Shown here: positions 1 through 6,523 of the stretch, one piece after another | Layout of the letters: every line of letters starts with the position of its first letter | Numbering within the stretch: the first letter of the stretch is position 1 | DNA from: Methylococcaceae bacterium | GTDB lineage: Bacteria; Pseudomonadota; Gammaproteobacteria; Methylococcales; Methylomonadaceae | Length of the DNA: 8,965 bases | Direction of reading: 5' to 3' | NCBI GenBank assembly: GCA_013138855.1 | Contig: WTBX01000083.1 | Coordinates: forward strand, 1-8,965 | The notes under the pieces: model-generated | The model's input: the letters and a program-made list of their open reading frames with translations, nothing else | Told to the model about the DNA's origin: nothing | Databases searched by the model: none | Position numbers and translations under genes: made by a program

Positions 1-59
1 GAGATTCCGATCTACCAAGCACCGCCGACGTATTAACCGCAATCGAACAGGCTTTATAG
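1..59 (+). CDS. fhcB: Formyltransferase/hydrolase complex subunit B, C-terminal end only (partial)
   Basis: Only the last 18 codons lie in the window, ending with TAG at 57-59; the visible peptide is DSDLPSTADVLTAIEQAL. The assignment rests mainly on position: fhcB normally lies directly upstream of fhcA, the gap here is only 9 bp, and the peptide resembles the C-terminus expected of bacterial FhcB. In methylotrophs FhcB is related to the molybdenum/tungsten formylmethanofuran dehydrogenase subunit B but is thought to have lost redox function and to serve structurally in the cytoplasmic Fhc complex. The catalytic core lies outside the window, so its integrity cannot be judged. Confidence 0.75.
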   Translation, partial: DSDLPSTADVLTAIEQAL

Positions 60-68
60 AGATAAACT

Positions 69-1727
69 ATGTTGACAAAATTAACAGGCGGACTTGTTTA
101 TGATCCAGCCAATGGCGTGGATGGACAACAACGCGATATTTATATACAAGACGGACGCATCGTTGATGCCCCGCAAGATGTCAAAATAGATAAAGAATAC
201 GACATCAAAGGCAAAGTGGTGATGGCTGGCGCGATTGATTTACACACCCATATCGGTGGGGGTAAAGGTAATATTGCACGAATGTTAATGCCAGAAAACC
301 ATCGTTTAGATGCAGAACCACACACGCATATTAAACGTGCAGGTACAGGTCATGCCATGCCTAGCTCGTTTACAACGGGTTATCGTTATGCCGAAATGGG
401 TTATACCGCAGGGTTTGAGCCAGCGGTTTTACCTATCAATGCCCGTCAAGCGCACATGGAAATGGGTGACATACCGATTTTAGATAAAGGCGGTTATGTG
501 ATGCTCGGCAGTGATGATTATTTACTGCGCATGATGACCGCCAAAAAAGATCAGCAAGCGATTAATGATTATGTCGCGTGGACATTGCAAGCGGCTAAAG
601 GCATCGGTATTAAAGTCGTTAATGCGGGCGGCATTAATGCGTTTAAATTTAATCAACGCAAATTGGATTTAGACGAAAATAACACTCACTACAACGTCAC
701 GCCACGCGAGATTTTAAAATCTCTAGCGACTGCGGTTAAAGAACTAGGCGTTAAGCATCCGCTGCACGTACACGGAAGTAATTTAGGTGTACCTGGTAAT
801 ATCGAAACCACTTTGAGTTCCATCGAAGGCATTGAAGGTTTGCCAATGCACTTAACCCATGTTCAGTTCCATAGTTACGGCACAGAAGGTGATTTTAAAT
901 TTTCATCAGGGGCTGCGCAAATTGCCGAAGCTGCCAATAAAAATAAAAATATCTCCTTAGATGTTGGTCAAATCATGTTCGGACAAACCATTACCGCCTC
1001 AGGTGATGCACAACTTCAATATGCAAATCACGGAATCGCAAGCCCGAATAAATGGGTATGCATGGATATAGAATGTGATGCAGGTTGTGGATTAGTGCCT
1101 TTCAAATATAAAGATCAAAACTTCGTTAATGCGCTGCAATGGGCAATTGGTTTAGAAATCTTTTTATTAGTGGATGATCCGTGGCGCATATTCTTAACCA
1201 CTGACCATCCAAACGGTGCGCCATTTACCTCCTACCCACATTTAATCCGCTTATTAATGGACAAAAGTTTCCGCAACGATATGTTGGCGACTTTACACCC
1301 AGAAGCGCAAAAAATGACGACTTTGGCTTCGATTAATCGTGAATATTCACTCTCTGAAATTGCGATATTAACACGCGCAGGCGCAGCGAAAATCACAGGT
1401 CTAGTCGGGCGTGGTGCATTAGGTACAGGCGATTTTGCAGATATTACGGTTTATTCTGAAAACGATGACCGCGAGAAAATGTTCTCCAAACCAGATTATG
1501 TTTTCAAAGACGGTGAATTAGTCGTTAAAGATGGCGAAGTCGTCAAAGTCACTTGGGGAACAACCCACGTTGTTAAACCTGATTATGATAAATCAGTCGA
1601 AAAAGATTTAGAAAAATACTTTAGTCGCTTTATGACCATGAAATTAGGTAACTTTAAAATCAGTGATGATGAAATTACCGAAGATGGTCGTGGCAGTATT
1701 ACTGTTCATCCGACAGTAAGAAATTAG
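69..1727 (+). CDS. fhcA: Formyltransferase/hydrolase complex subunit A (formylmethanofuran dehydrogenase subunit A family)
   Basis: This 552-residue protein is a full-length FwdA/FhcA-type amidohydrolase. In bacterial C1 metabolism it hydrolyses the formyl group carried on the methanofuran-like cofactor to formate, in the cytoplasm, within the FhcABCD complex. Visible metal-site candidates fit the family: the HxH motif H59-x-H61 after strand GAIDL; K182 in GIKVVNAGG, at the place of the carboxylated lysine of archaeal FwdA; histidines around 230-235 (HPLHVHG) and at 261/264/268; and D379-H380 in TTDHPNGAP. Which of these bind zinc is inferred from the superfamily pattern. The start at 69 is 9 bp after the fhcB stop, with only a weak purine stretch (AGAG) upstream, so translation is probably coupled to fhcB. 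No frameshift is seen. The expected next operon gene, fhcD, is displaced about 3.9 kb downstream by accessory genes. Confidence 0.97.
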   Translation: MLTKLTGGLVYDPANGVDGQQRDIYIQDGRIVDAPQDVKIDKEYDIKGKVVMAGAIDLHTHIGGGKGNIARMLMPENHRLDAEPHTHIKRAGTGHAMPSSFTTGYRYAEMGYTAGFEPAVLPINARQAHMEMGDIPILDKGGYVMLGSDDYLLRMMTAKKDQQAINDYVAWTLQAAKGIGIKVVNAGGINAFKFNQRKLDLDENNTHYNVTPREILKSLATAVKELGVKHPLHVHGSNLGVPGNIETTLSSIEGIEGLPMHLTHVQFHSYGTEGDFKFSSGAAQIAEAANKNKNISLDVGQIMFGQTITASGDAQLQYANHGIASPNKWVCMDIECDAGCGLVPFKYKDQNFVNALQWAIGLEIFLLVDDPWRIFLTTDHPNGAPFTSYPHLIRLLMDKSFRNDMLATLHPEAQKMTTLASINREYSLSEIAILTRAGAAKITGLVGRGALGTGDFADITVYSENDDREKMFSKPDYVFKDGELVVKDGEVVKVTWGTTHVVKPDYDKSVEKDLEKYFSRFMTMKLGNFKISDDEITEDGRGSITVHPTVRN

Positions 1728-1734
1728 CTTTTAA

Positions 1735-1769
1735 ATAGGGAGTGAAAAGCATGTTTTTTCACTCCCTAT
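1735..1769. repeat. Perfect 14-bp inverted repeat (hairpin) downstream of fhcA
   Basis: Arms 1735-1748 (ATAGGGAGTGAAAA) and 1756-1769 (TTTTCACTCCCTAT) are exact reverse complements around a 7-nt loop, starting 7 bp after the fhcA stop codon. In RNA this would be a strong hairpin. No T-run follows on the + strand (next bases are AAGCAAGG), so it is not a textbook intrinsic terminator in the fhc direction, although the right arm itself begins with U residues. It could be a transcript 3'-end stabiliser, an atypical terminator, or a border of the accessory block. Confidence 0.7.
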
Positions 1770-1814
1770 AAGCAAGGCTTAGTTAATAATCTAAATTTAT
1801 CAACCCTGTTTATC

Positions 1815-2723
1815 ATGGCAGAAAGCTTAAAAACTAACAAAACTCGTTGGCATCGTTTACTTGGCACTTTATTAGAACAACTACTTACACCCGTTGGAAT
1901 TTCTGTTCAATGTGATGTTAAAGTTATGGTTAATCCGCCAGAAGCAGATATTTTATTATTACGGCGACAAACATCACAATGGACAAAAGCGCAGTTAGAG
2001 CGATTAGCTGATGGTATTAGAGATACCAAAGCCAGTCATATTCTACTAGAATTTAAATATAGCGAATCAGTGAATGAAAAGGCTTTACAACAAACCTTAA
2101 GTTATGATTATTTTTATAAAAGTGCTAATAAATTGTCTGATAAACAAGTACAAAGTTTTTTAGTCAGTGCAAAAACACCGCATTCGGCAACTTTAGAGAA
2201 GTTATTTTATCAATGTAGTCAGCATAACGGAGTTTATGTTTCAAAATTACCCGTGTTTCGACATGTGATTTTAATTGTCTTAAATGAATTATCGAATGAG
2301 CCACATAATGTTTGGATAAAATGTTTTGCCAGTCGTCGATTGGAAAAAGAAAAAGCATTTGAAATTATGAAAACAACAGGCTTAAATATTATATCAAAGC
2401 CTTTAGAACGCTTATTATCAGGTTTGTGGAGACTTTGGTTTAATGATACAGAGGGGTTTGAAATGAGTAGCGAATTAACACCTGAAAAAGTAATGGAAAT
2501 GGGAAAATTTTGGGGAGAATCTTATTTACATTCTCTTACTCCAGAAGAACGTGCATCAGGTTTAAGTATAAAAGAACGTTTGGCGGGTTTAGGAGTAAAA
2601 GAGCGTTTGCTAGATTTAGATACAAAAGAAATTTTATCTGAAATTGACCATCAAAAACTTTTAGCTGATTTACCTGTTGAAGAAATTGAAGCATTTCTTC
2701 AACAACTAAAAAAGCAGCAATAA
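1815..2723 (+). CDS. Putative PD-(D/E)XK-type nuclease with C-terminal nine-residue repeats
   Basis: This 302-residue protein is not a family I can name with certainty. The N-terminal half shows a plausible PD-(D/E)XK core: E21 in an early helix (LLGTLLEQLL), P42-E-A-D45 leading into hydrophobic strand ILLL, then E79-F-K81 after strand HILL, followed by Q92-Q93 in a helix. This order (E, D, ExK, Q) matches Rpn-like and other restriction-endonuclease-fold proteins. Residues 241-294 form six tandem 9-residue units, mostly starting with Leu (LTPEERASG, LSIKERLAG, LGVKERLLD, LDTKEILSE, IDHQKLLAD, LPVEEIEAF), probably an amphipathic helical or coiled segment. No signal peptide or membrane span is apparent. 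The ATG at 1815 has no clear Shine-Dalgarno, but it precedes the conserved-looking region. The next gene begins 3 bp after the stop, suggesting co-transcription. Nuclease activity and DNA target are inferred. Confidence 0.75.
   Translation: MAESLKTNKTRWHRLLGTLLEQLLTPVGISVQCDVKVMVNPPEADILLLRRQTSQWTKAQLERLADGIRDTKASHILLEFKYSESVNEKALQQTLSYDYFYKSANKLSDKQVQSFLVSAKTPHSATLEKLFYQCSQHNGVYVSKLPVFRHVILIVLNELSNEPHNVWIKCFASRRLEKEKAFEIMKTTGLNIISKPLERLLSGLWRLWFNDTEGFEMSSELTPEKVMEMGKFWGESYLHSLTPEERASGLSIKERLAGLGVKERLLDLDTKEILSEIDHQKLLADLPVEEIEAFLQQLKKQQ
2535..2696 (+). repeat. Six tandem 27-bp units encoding degenerate nine-residue repeats
   Basis: The repeat lies inside the nuclease-like gene. Each unit encodes nine residues starting with Leu or Ile. 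The second and third units are the closest pair (LSIKERLAG and LGVKERLLD), and later units are more degenerate. The exact nine-residue phase runs from residue 241 to 294, leaving an eight-residue tail to the stop codon. It is recognised at the protein level; DNA identity between units is partial. Confidence 0.7.
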
Positions 2724-2726
2724 TAC

Positions 2727-3881
2727 ATGAAACTATCCACGCTAGTTGAAAAAATAAGTAATGGTGAAGATAGTTATACCCAATTTAAAGAAACAATTAT
2801 CCGCCCTCAAAGTTTAGCAAAAGAAATGGTTGCTTTTGCTAATAGTGAGGGCGGCATTATTATTTTTGGTGTGGCTGATAACAAAGATATTAAAGGTTTA
2901 AATGATGAGCAGCTTGAAAAAATAAGACAATTAGTCGCCAATGTTGCTAATGAAAATATCAGACCGCCTATTTATCCATTGATGGAAATAGTCACACTGA
3001 ACGGTTTAACGCTTATTGTCATAACAATAGCTAAAGGAGCAAATAAACCTTATTCAACTAGCAGTGGTGAATATTATATAAAGTCAGGTTCTGAGAAAAA
3101 AATTATTTCGACCGAAGCATTAAAACGCTTATTTTTTCAGTCAAATGTACATTATGCTGATGAAGAAATATTATTAAATACTTCGATAAAAGATTTAAAT
3201 ACCGAGTTATTTTATCAATTTTTAGAAAAAGAAGATTTAAGAATTTATGAAGAGCTACAAAATGACTTGCTAAGTTTAACAACTGTCTTAGAAAACAGAG
3301 AATTATTAAGAGATGAACATTTAACACTTTCTGGAAATTTAATTTTTGGAAAAAACCCTCAACGATTTAATAAGTCTTTTTATATAGACTGCGTTTATTT
3401 CAATGGCAATGATATAACGACAAACAGCTTTATTTCCAAAGAAGTTATTAAAGGTACTTTTGGCGAACTATATAAACAAAGTTTATATTTCTTAAAAAGT
3501 CATTTAATAAAAAAACAGGTTGAGGCTGATTTTAATACTTTAGGTGAATTAGAAATTAATGAAATTATTTTATCTGAAATAATGGTTAATGCTTTGGTTC
3601 ACAGAGATTATTATATAAATTCATCTATTAAGGTCTTTATTTTTGAAAATAGAATTGAGATTATTAGCCCTGGAAAGTTGACTAATTCTTTAACGGTTGA
3701 AAAAATAAAAAGCGGTATTTCCATTCATAGAAATCCAATTTTAAATTCGATTTCAAAATATGTTTTACCTTATAGTGGTTATGGCAGTGGCATTAAAAGA
3801 GTTTTAAAACTAAACTCTGAAATTGAGTTTATTAATGATGTAGAAAATGAAATATTTAAAGTTATTATCAATAGAAAATAG
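2727..3881 (+). CDS. AlbA_2 (Schlafen-type) domain protein with GHKL-like ATP-binding C-terminus
   Basis: This 384-residue protein has the two-domain layout of AlbA_2/HATPase_c_4 proteins, often mislabelled as transcriptional regulators or RecG-like helicases. The AlbA_2 domain spans about residues 10-135: the E14/QFKE22 entry, E33, AFANSEGG at 36-43, FGVAD at 47-51, then KPY at 107-109 and YYIKSGS at 116-122. The C-terminal part resembles a divergent GHKL ATPase: E284-x3-N288 followed by ALVHRDY to 295, the ENRIEIISPG stretch ending at G316, RNP at 335-337, and glycine-rich GYGSGIKR at 351-358. AlbA_2/Schlafen relatives bind or cleave nucleic acid; the activity here is unknown. The start is 3 bp after the previous stop with no good Shine-Dalgarno, so coupling or leader-poor initiation is likely. 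The gene is very A+T rich (12 G/C in 60 bases at 3181-3240). Confidence 0.88.
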   Translation: MKLSTLVEKISNGEDSYTQFKETIIRPQSLAKEMVAFANSEGGIIIFGVADNKDIKGLNDEQLEKIRQLVANVANENIRPPIYPLMEIVTLNGLTLIVITIAKGANKPYSTSSGEYYIKSGSEKKIISTEALKRLFFQSNVHYADEEILLNTSIKDLNTELFYQFLEKEDLRIYEELQNDLLSLTTVLENRELLRDEHLTLSGNLIFGKNPQRFNKSFYIDCVYFNGNDITTNSFISKEVIKGTFGELYKQSLYFLKSHLIKKQVEADFNTLGELEINEIILSEIMVNALVHRDYYINSSIKVFIFENRIEIISPGKLTNSLTVEKIKSGISIHRNPILNSISKYVLPYSGYGSGIKRVLKLNSEIEFINDVENEIFKVIINRK

Positions 3882-3913
3882 CTCAACAATGATTAAAGAT
3901 GAATCACAGGTTT

Positions 3914-3916
3914 AGG
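3914..3916 (+). promoter_or_regulatory. AGG ribosome-binding site favouring the 3923 start
   Basis: AGG (in TTTAGGCTAAAT) lies 6 nt before the ATG at 3923. The upstream in-frame ATG at 3899 has only AAAG close to it, so this site argues for the shorter product, whose N-terminus (MIKNLEIINFKCF) is typical of OLD/SMC-type ATPases. Confidence 0.5.
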
Positions 3917-3922
3917 CTAAAT

Positions 3923-4927
3923 ATGATTAAAAACTTAGAAATTATTAATTTTAAATGTTTTGAGCATTTAACTTTAGAAGATATTGGCTCAGTTAATTTG
4001 ATTAGTGGAAAAAATAATATTGGTAAAACTTCTTTTTTAGAAACCGTGGAATTATTAGCTTCATCGGATAAACCTAGTGCATTATCTTATTTTCTCTATA
4101 AAATATTAAAAAGAAGACTAGCGATAACAGAAGGAGTAAACCTAGATTTCTTTTGTGATGGTTCTCAAGAAACTTCCATTTCTTCAAACTTAAAAACATG
4201 TGAAATAAAGTATGTTGATGAAAATGGTGAAACTGGAAGTAATATTTTAGAAATGGATAGATTGTATTTATCTATTAATGGAAATAAACAAGTTATTTCA
4301 ATAAATAATTTTTTTAAGTTAGAAGAATTATTTGTTATAAATGATGATAAATTCAATAAAGTCAATGTAAATTACATATCTTCATCAAAGACTGATGAAC
4401 AAGATATTGCTTTATTATTAGGTGCTTTAGTTGATTTAAATAAAGAAGAATACCTGAATGAATCATTATCATTATTTGATGAAAATATTTGTGCATTAAA
4501 GCAAAAGGCTATAGTTAATGGCATTGTTTTAAAAGTTTCTTTAAAAAATAAAGACACACTTGCTTTATTATCTTCTTTAGGAGAAGGTGTTAACCGCTAT
4601 ATTGCTATTTTATGTGCAATCTGGGCGAGTAAAGAGGGGGTTTTATTAATTGATGAAATAGAAAATGGTATTCATTTTAGTAATTATAAAAAACTCTGGG
4701 AAATAATTTTTAAAACCAGTATTGAAGCTAACTGCCAAATATTTGTCACTACACACTCCAAAGAATGTATTGCAGCCTTTAATGAAGCTCAATTTGAAAA
4801 GACGGAATGTAATACTCAATATTTTGAATTTTATAAAAATCTAAAAAAGAATAAAATCACCGCATCTCGAATAGATAAAGAAGAATTACAGTATTCTTTA
4901 AGTCATAATGCAGGGGTTCGAGGGTGA
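3923..4927 (+). CDS. OLD/AAA_15-type ABC-fold ATPase
   Basis: This 334-residue ATPase (342 if started at the in-frame ATG at 3899) has all the core elements of the OLD/SMC-like ABC ATPase fold. The N-terminal strand KNLEIINFKCF is followed by Walker A GKNNIGKTS (lysine 35, threonine 36), a signature-like LGEGVNR at 219-225, Walker B LLIDEIENG (D244, E245) and an H-loop TTHS with H278. The insert between Walker A and the signature is short, about 180 residues, with no long coiled coil, so it resembles OLD-type rather than SMC proteins. There is no TOPRIM domain at the C-terminus; that function appears to be supplied by the next gene, which overlaps by four bases (GTGA). Together they look like a two-gene ATPase/effector module. 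The gene is extremely A+T rich (8 G/C in 60 bases at 4261-4320). ATP-dependent sensing of an invader is inferred from such systems. Confidence 0.9.
   Translation: MIKNLEIINFKCFEHLTLEDIGSVNLISGKNNIGKTSFLETVELLASSDKPSALSYFLYKILKRRLAITEGVNLDFFCDGSQETSISSNLKTCEIKYVDENGETGSNILEMDRLYLSINGNKQVISINNFFKLEELFVINDDKFNKVNVNYISSSKTDEQDIALLLGALVDLNKEEYLNESLSLFDENICALKQKAIVNGIVLKVSLKNKDTLALLSSLGEGVNRYIAILCAIWASKEGVLLIDEIENGIHFSNYKKLWEIIFKTSIEANCQIFVTTHSKECIAAFNEAQFEKTECNTQYFEFYKNLKKNKITASRIDKEELQYSLSHNAGVRG
4912..4916 (+). promoter_or_regulatory. AGGGG ribosome-binding site for a GTG start
   Basis: AGGGG ends 7 nt before the GTG at 4924, inside the end of the ATPase gene. It is the strongest Shine-Dalgarno-like site in the accessory block. 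It supports the GTG start over the later ATG at 4972, which would delete the conserved VEG motif. Confidence 0.6.
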
Positions 4928-5598
4928 GTAATAATTGCTTAATTGTTGAGGGAAACTCCGATAAATTTTTTATGGAGCGTCTCAAAGAAGAAATTAATGC
5001 CGATTTTGATATAAGTGAACCAATTTGTAATATTTCAGAATGTCAATGTTTAGATGGAATTACAAATCTTGAAAATAAACTTAAAGTAATAAAAAGACAA
5101 ATTCCGCAAAAAGGATTTGAGAAAATAGGTATTTTAATTGATGCCGACAATGAAGGTATCTCTAATCGGGTAAAGCTAGTTCATGACGCTGTAAAAACGA
5201 TAACTAATGACGTAGAGATATTAAAACCAAACGAATGGTATAAAAGTGAGTTTCTTGATGTTGAAATATCATGCCATATTTTAAATATTAATGATAAAGG
5301 CTACTTGGAAGTTATTTTGAAAGAAATTGCTTTAAAAGAGGCTATATCTGCTAATTGCTTAAATTCATGGCAAAAATGTTTAGAACAACATAAAAGAGAA
5401 TTAAATCAAGCTGATTTTGACAAGCTTTGGCTGAATGTCTACTTACACTATGATTGTTTCAGTAAAAAAGAAATGGGAAATGCCAAAAACTGCAATTTCA
5501 AAAATAGTTTAAATAGAGAGTTTTGGGATTTTTCTCACCCTACATTAAACGACTTAAAAAATTATTTAAGCTCATTCAACTCACTCAAACCTAATTAA
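4924..5598 (+). CDS. TOPRIM-like DUF3226-type protein, partner of the upstream ATPase
   Basis: This 224-residue protein starts at GTG, sharing GTGA with the stop of the ATPase gene, and has a good AGGGG site. The N-terminus (LIVEGNSDKFF, with E9 and D13) followed by a hydrophobic strand ending ILIDADNEG (D73-x-D75) matches the conserved Glu and DxD of TOPRIM folds. The C-terminal WDFSHPTLNDLKNYL stretch resembles DUF3226-family endings. TOPRIM domains in OLD, PARIS and related defence proteins are metal-dependent nucleases; here catalysis is inferred. The protein has several cysteines, with C35, C40 and C42 clustered, and their role is unknown. The family name is from recognition of motifs and is less sure than the TOPRIM-like fold. 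The gene is strongly A+T rich and ends 28 bp before fhcD. Confidence 0.82.
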   Translation: MSNNCLIVEGNSDKFFMERLKEEINADFDISEPICNISECQCLDGITNLENKLKVIKRQIPQKGFEKIGILIDADNEGISNRVKLVHDAVKTITNDVEILKPNEWYKSEFLDVEISCHILNINDKGYLEVILKEIALKEAISANCLNSWQKCLEQHKRELNQADFDKLWLNVYLHYDCFSKKEMGNAKNCNFKNSLNREFWDFSHPTLNDLKNYLSSFNSLKPN

Positions 5599-5626
5599 CT
5601 TAAACAAATCTGGAAAAAATCTAGTT

Positions 5627-6523
5627 ATGATTATTAATGGTGTAACCATAGACGAAACCTTTGCCGAAGCGTTTCCGATGAAAGCGACGCGGGTGATTAT
5701 CACCGCGCAAACCGCACAATGGGCGTATAACTCGGCAAAGTCGATGACAGGTTTTGCAACCTCGGTGATTGGTTGCGGCTGTGAAGCGGATATTGAACGC
5801 ATTTTAGATCCATCAGAAACGCCAGATGGCAGACCGGGGGTTTCCGCATTGATATTTGCAATGGGCGGCAAAAGTCTAATGAAGCAATTAGAAACCCGCG
5901 CTGGACAAAGTGTTTTAACCTCACCCACCTCTGCGCTATTTTCTGGTATAGACGGTGGAAAACGCATTCCTTTAGGTAAAAACCTACGTTATTTTGGTGA
6001 TGGTTTTCAAACCTCTAAACTAATAGATGACAAACGCTATTGGCGTATCCCTGTTATGGATGGCGAGTTTTTAGTCGAAGAAACCACAGGGCAAGTTAAT
6101 GCCATTGGTGGTGGTAACTTATTAGTGTTGGCTAAGTCAGAAGTCGATGCTTTGAATGCTTGTGAAAAAGCCGTTGAAGAAATGCGTAAAATTCCTAACG
6201 TAATTTTACCTTTTCCAGGGGGTGTTGTGCGTTCTGGTTCTAAAGTTGGCTCTAAATACAAAGCCTTAGGCGCATCAACGAATGATGCTTTTTGCCCAAC
6301 TTTAAAAGGCATTACCAAAACCGAATTATCACCTGAAATCGAATCGGTGATGGAAATCGTTATTGATGGCTTAACCGAAGAAGACATTAAAAAAGCCATG
6401 CGAGTAGGGATAGAAACTTTTTGCTCTATCGGTGCATACAACGGTGTTAAACGTATTAGTGCGGGAAATTATGGCGGCAAATTAGGCCCTCATCACTTTC
6501 ATTTACGGGAGATTATGGAATGA
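5627..6523 (+). CDS. fhcD: Formylmethanofuran--tetrahydromethanopterin N-formyltransferase (Fhc subunit D)
   Basis: At 298 residues this matches the usual Ftr/FhcD length of about 300. It moves the formyl group between tetrahydromethanopterin and the methanofuran-type cofactor. In aerobic methylotrophs the direction is from N5-formyl-H4MPT to the cofactor, feeding FhcA. Family hallmarks include the N-terminal MIINGVTIDETFAEAFPMKA stretch, the glycine-rich IGCGCEADIERI (about 49-60), DGRPGVS, LPFPGGVVRSGSKVGSKYK and the C-terminal GGKLGPHHFHLREI. No disruption is seen. Its own Shine-Dalgarno is weak (GGAA about 11 nt upstream), and its normal upstream neighbour fhcA is now far away. Its transcription must come by read-through of the accessory genes or from an unrecognised promoter. 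It overlaps fhcC by ATGA. Confidence 0.97.
   Translation: MIINGVTIDETFAEAFPMKATRVIITAQTAQWAYNSAKSMTGFATSVIGCGCEADIERILDPSETPDGRPGVSALIFAMGGKSLMKQLETRAGQSVLTSPTSALFSGIDGGKRIPLGKNLRYFGDGFQTSKLIDDKRYWRIPVMDGEFLVEETTGQVNAIGGGNLLVLAKSEVDALNACEKAVEEMRKIPNVILPFPGGVVRSGSKVGSKYKALGASTNDAFCPTLKGITKTELSPEIESVMEIVIDGLTEEDIKKAMRVGIETFCSIGAYNGVKRISAGNYGGKLGPHHFHLREIME

Noticed and set aside
1756..1814. Possible promoter for the accessory block (TTTTCA at 1756 and AATAAT at 1785)
   Set aside because: The spacing is about 23 bp, too long for a standard sigma-70 promoter. In such A+T-rich DNA the -10-like match is expected by chance.
1722..5610. Short similarity between the two edges of the accessory block (AATTAGCTT near 1722, AATTAACTT near 5593) as a possible target-site duplication
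   Set aside because: The match is imperfect, A+T rich and offset from any inverted repeat, so it cannot be told from chance.
5581..5967. 128-codon open frame on the minus strand across the fhcD start
   Set aside because: It is antisense to the well-supported fhcD gene, has no recognisable protein family, and fits a shadow of fhcD codon structure.
6037..6441. 134-codon open frame on the minus strand inside fhcD
   Set aside because: It lies fully antisense within fhcD, and its composition and lack of motifs fit a shadow frame.
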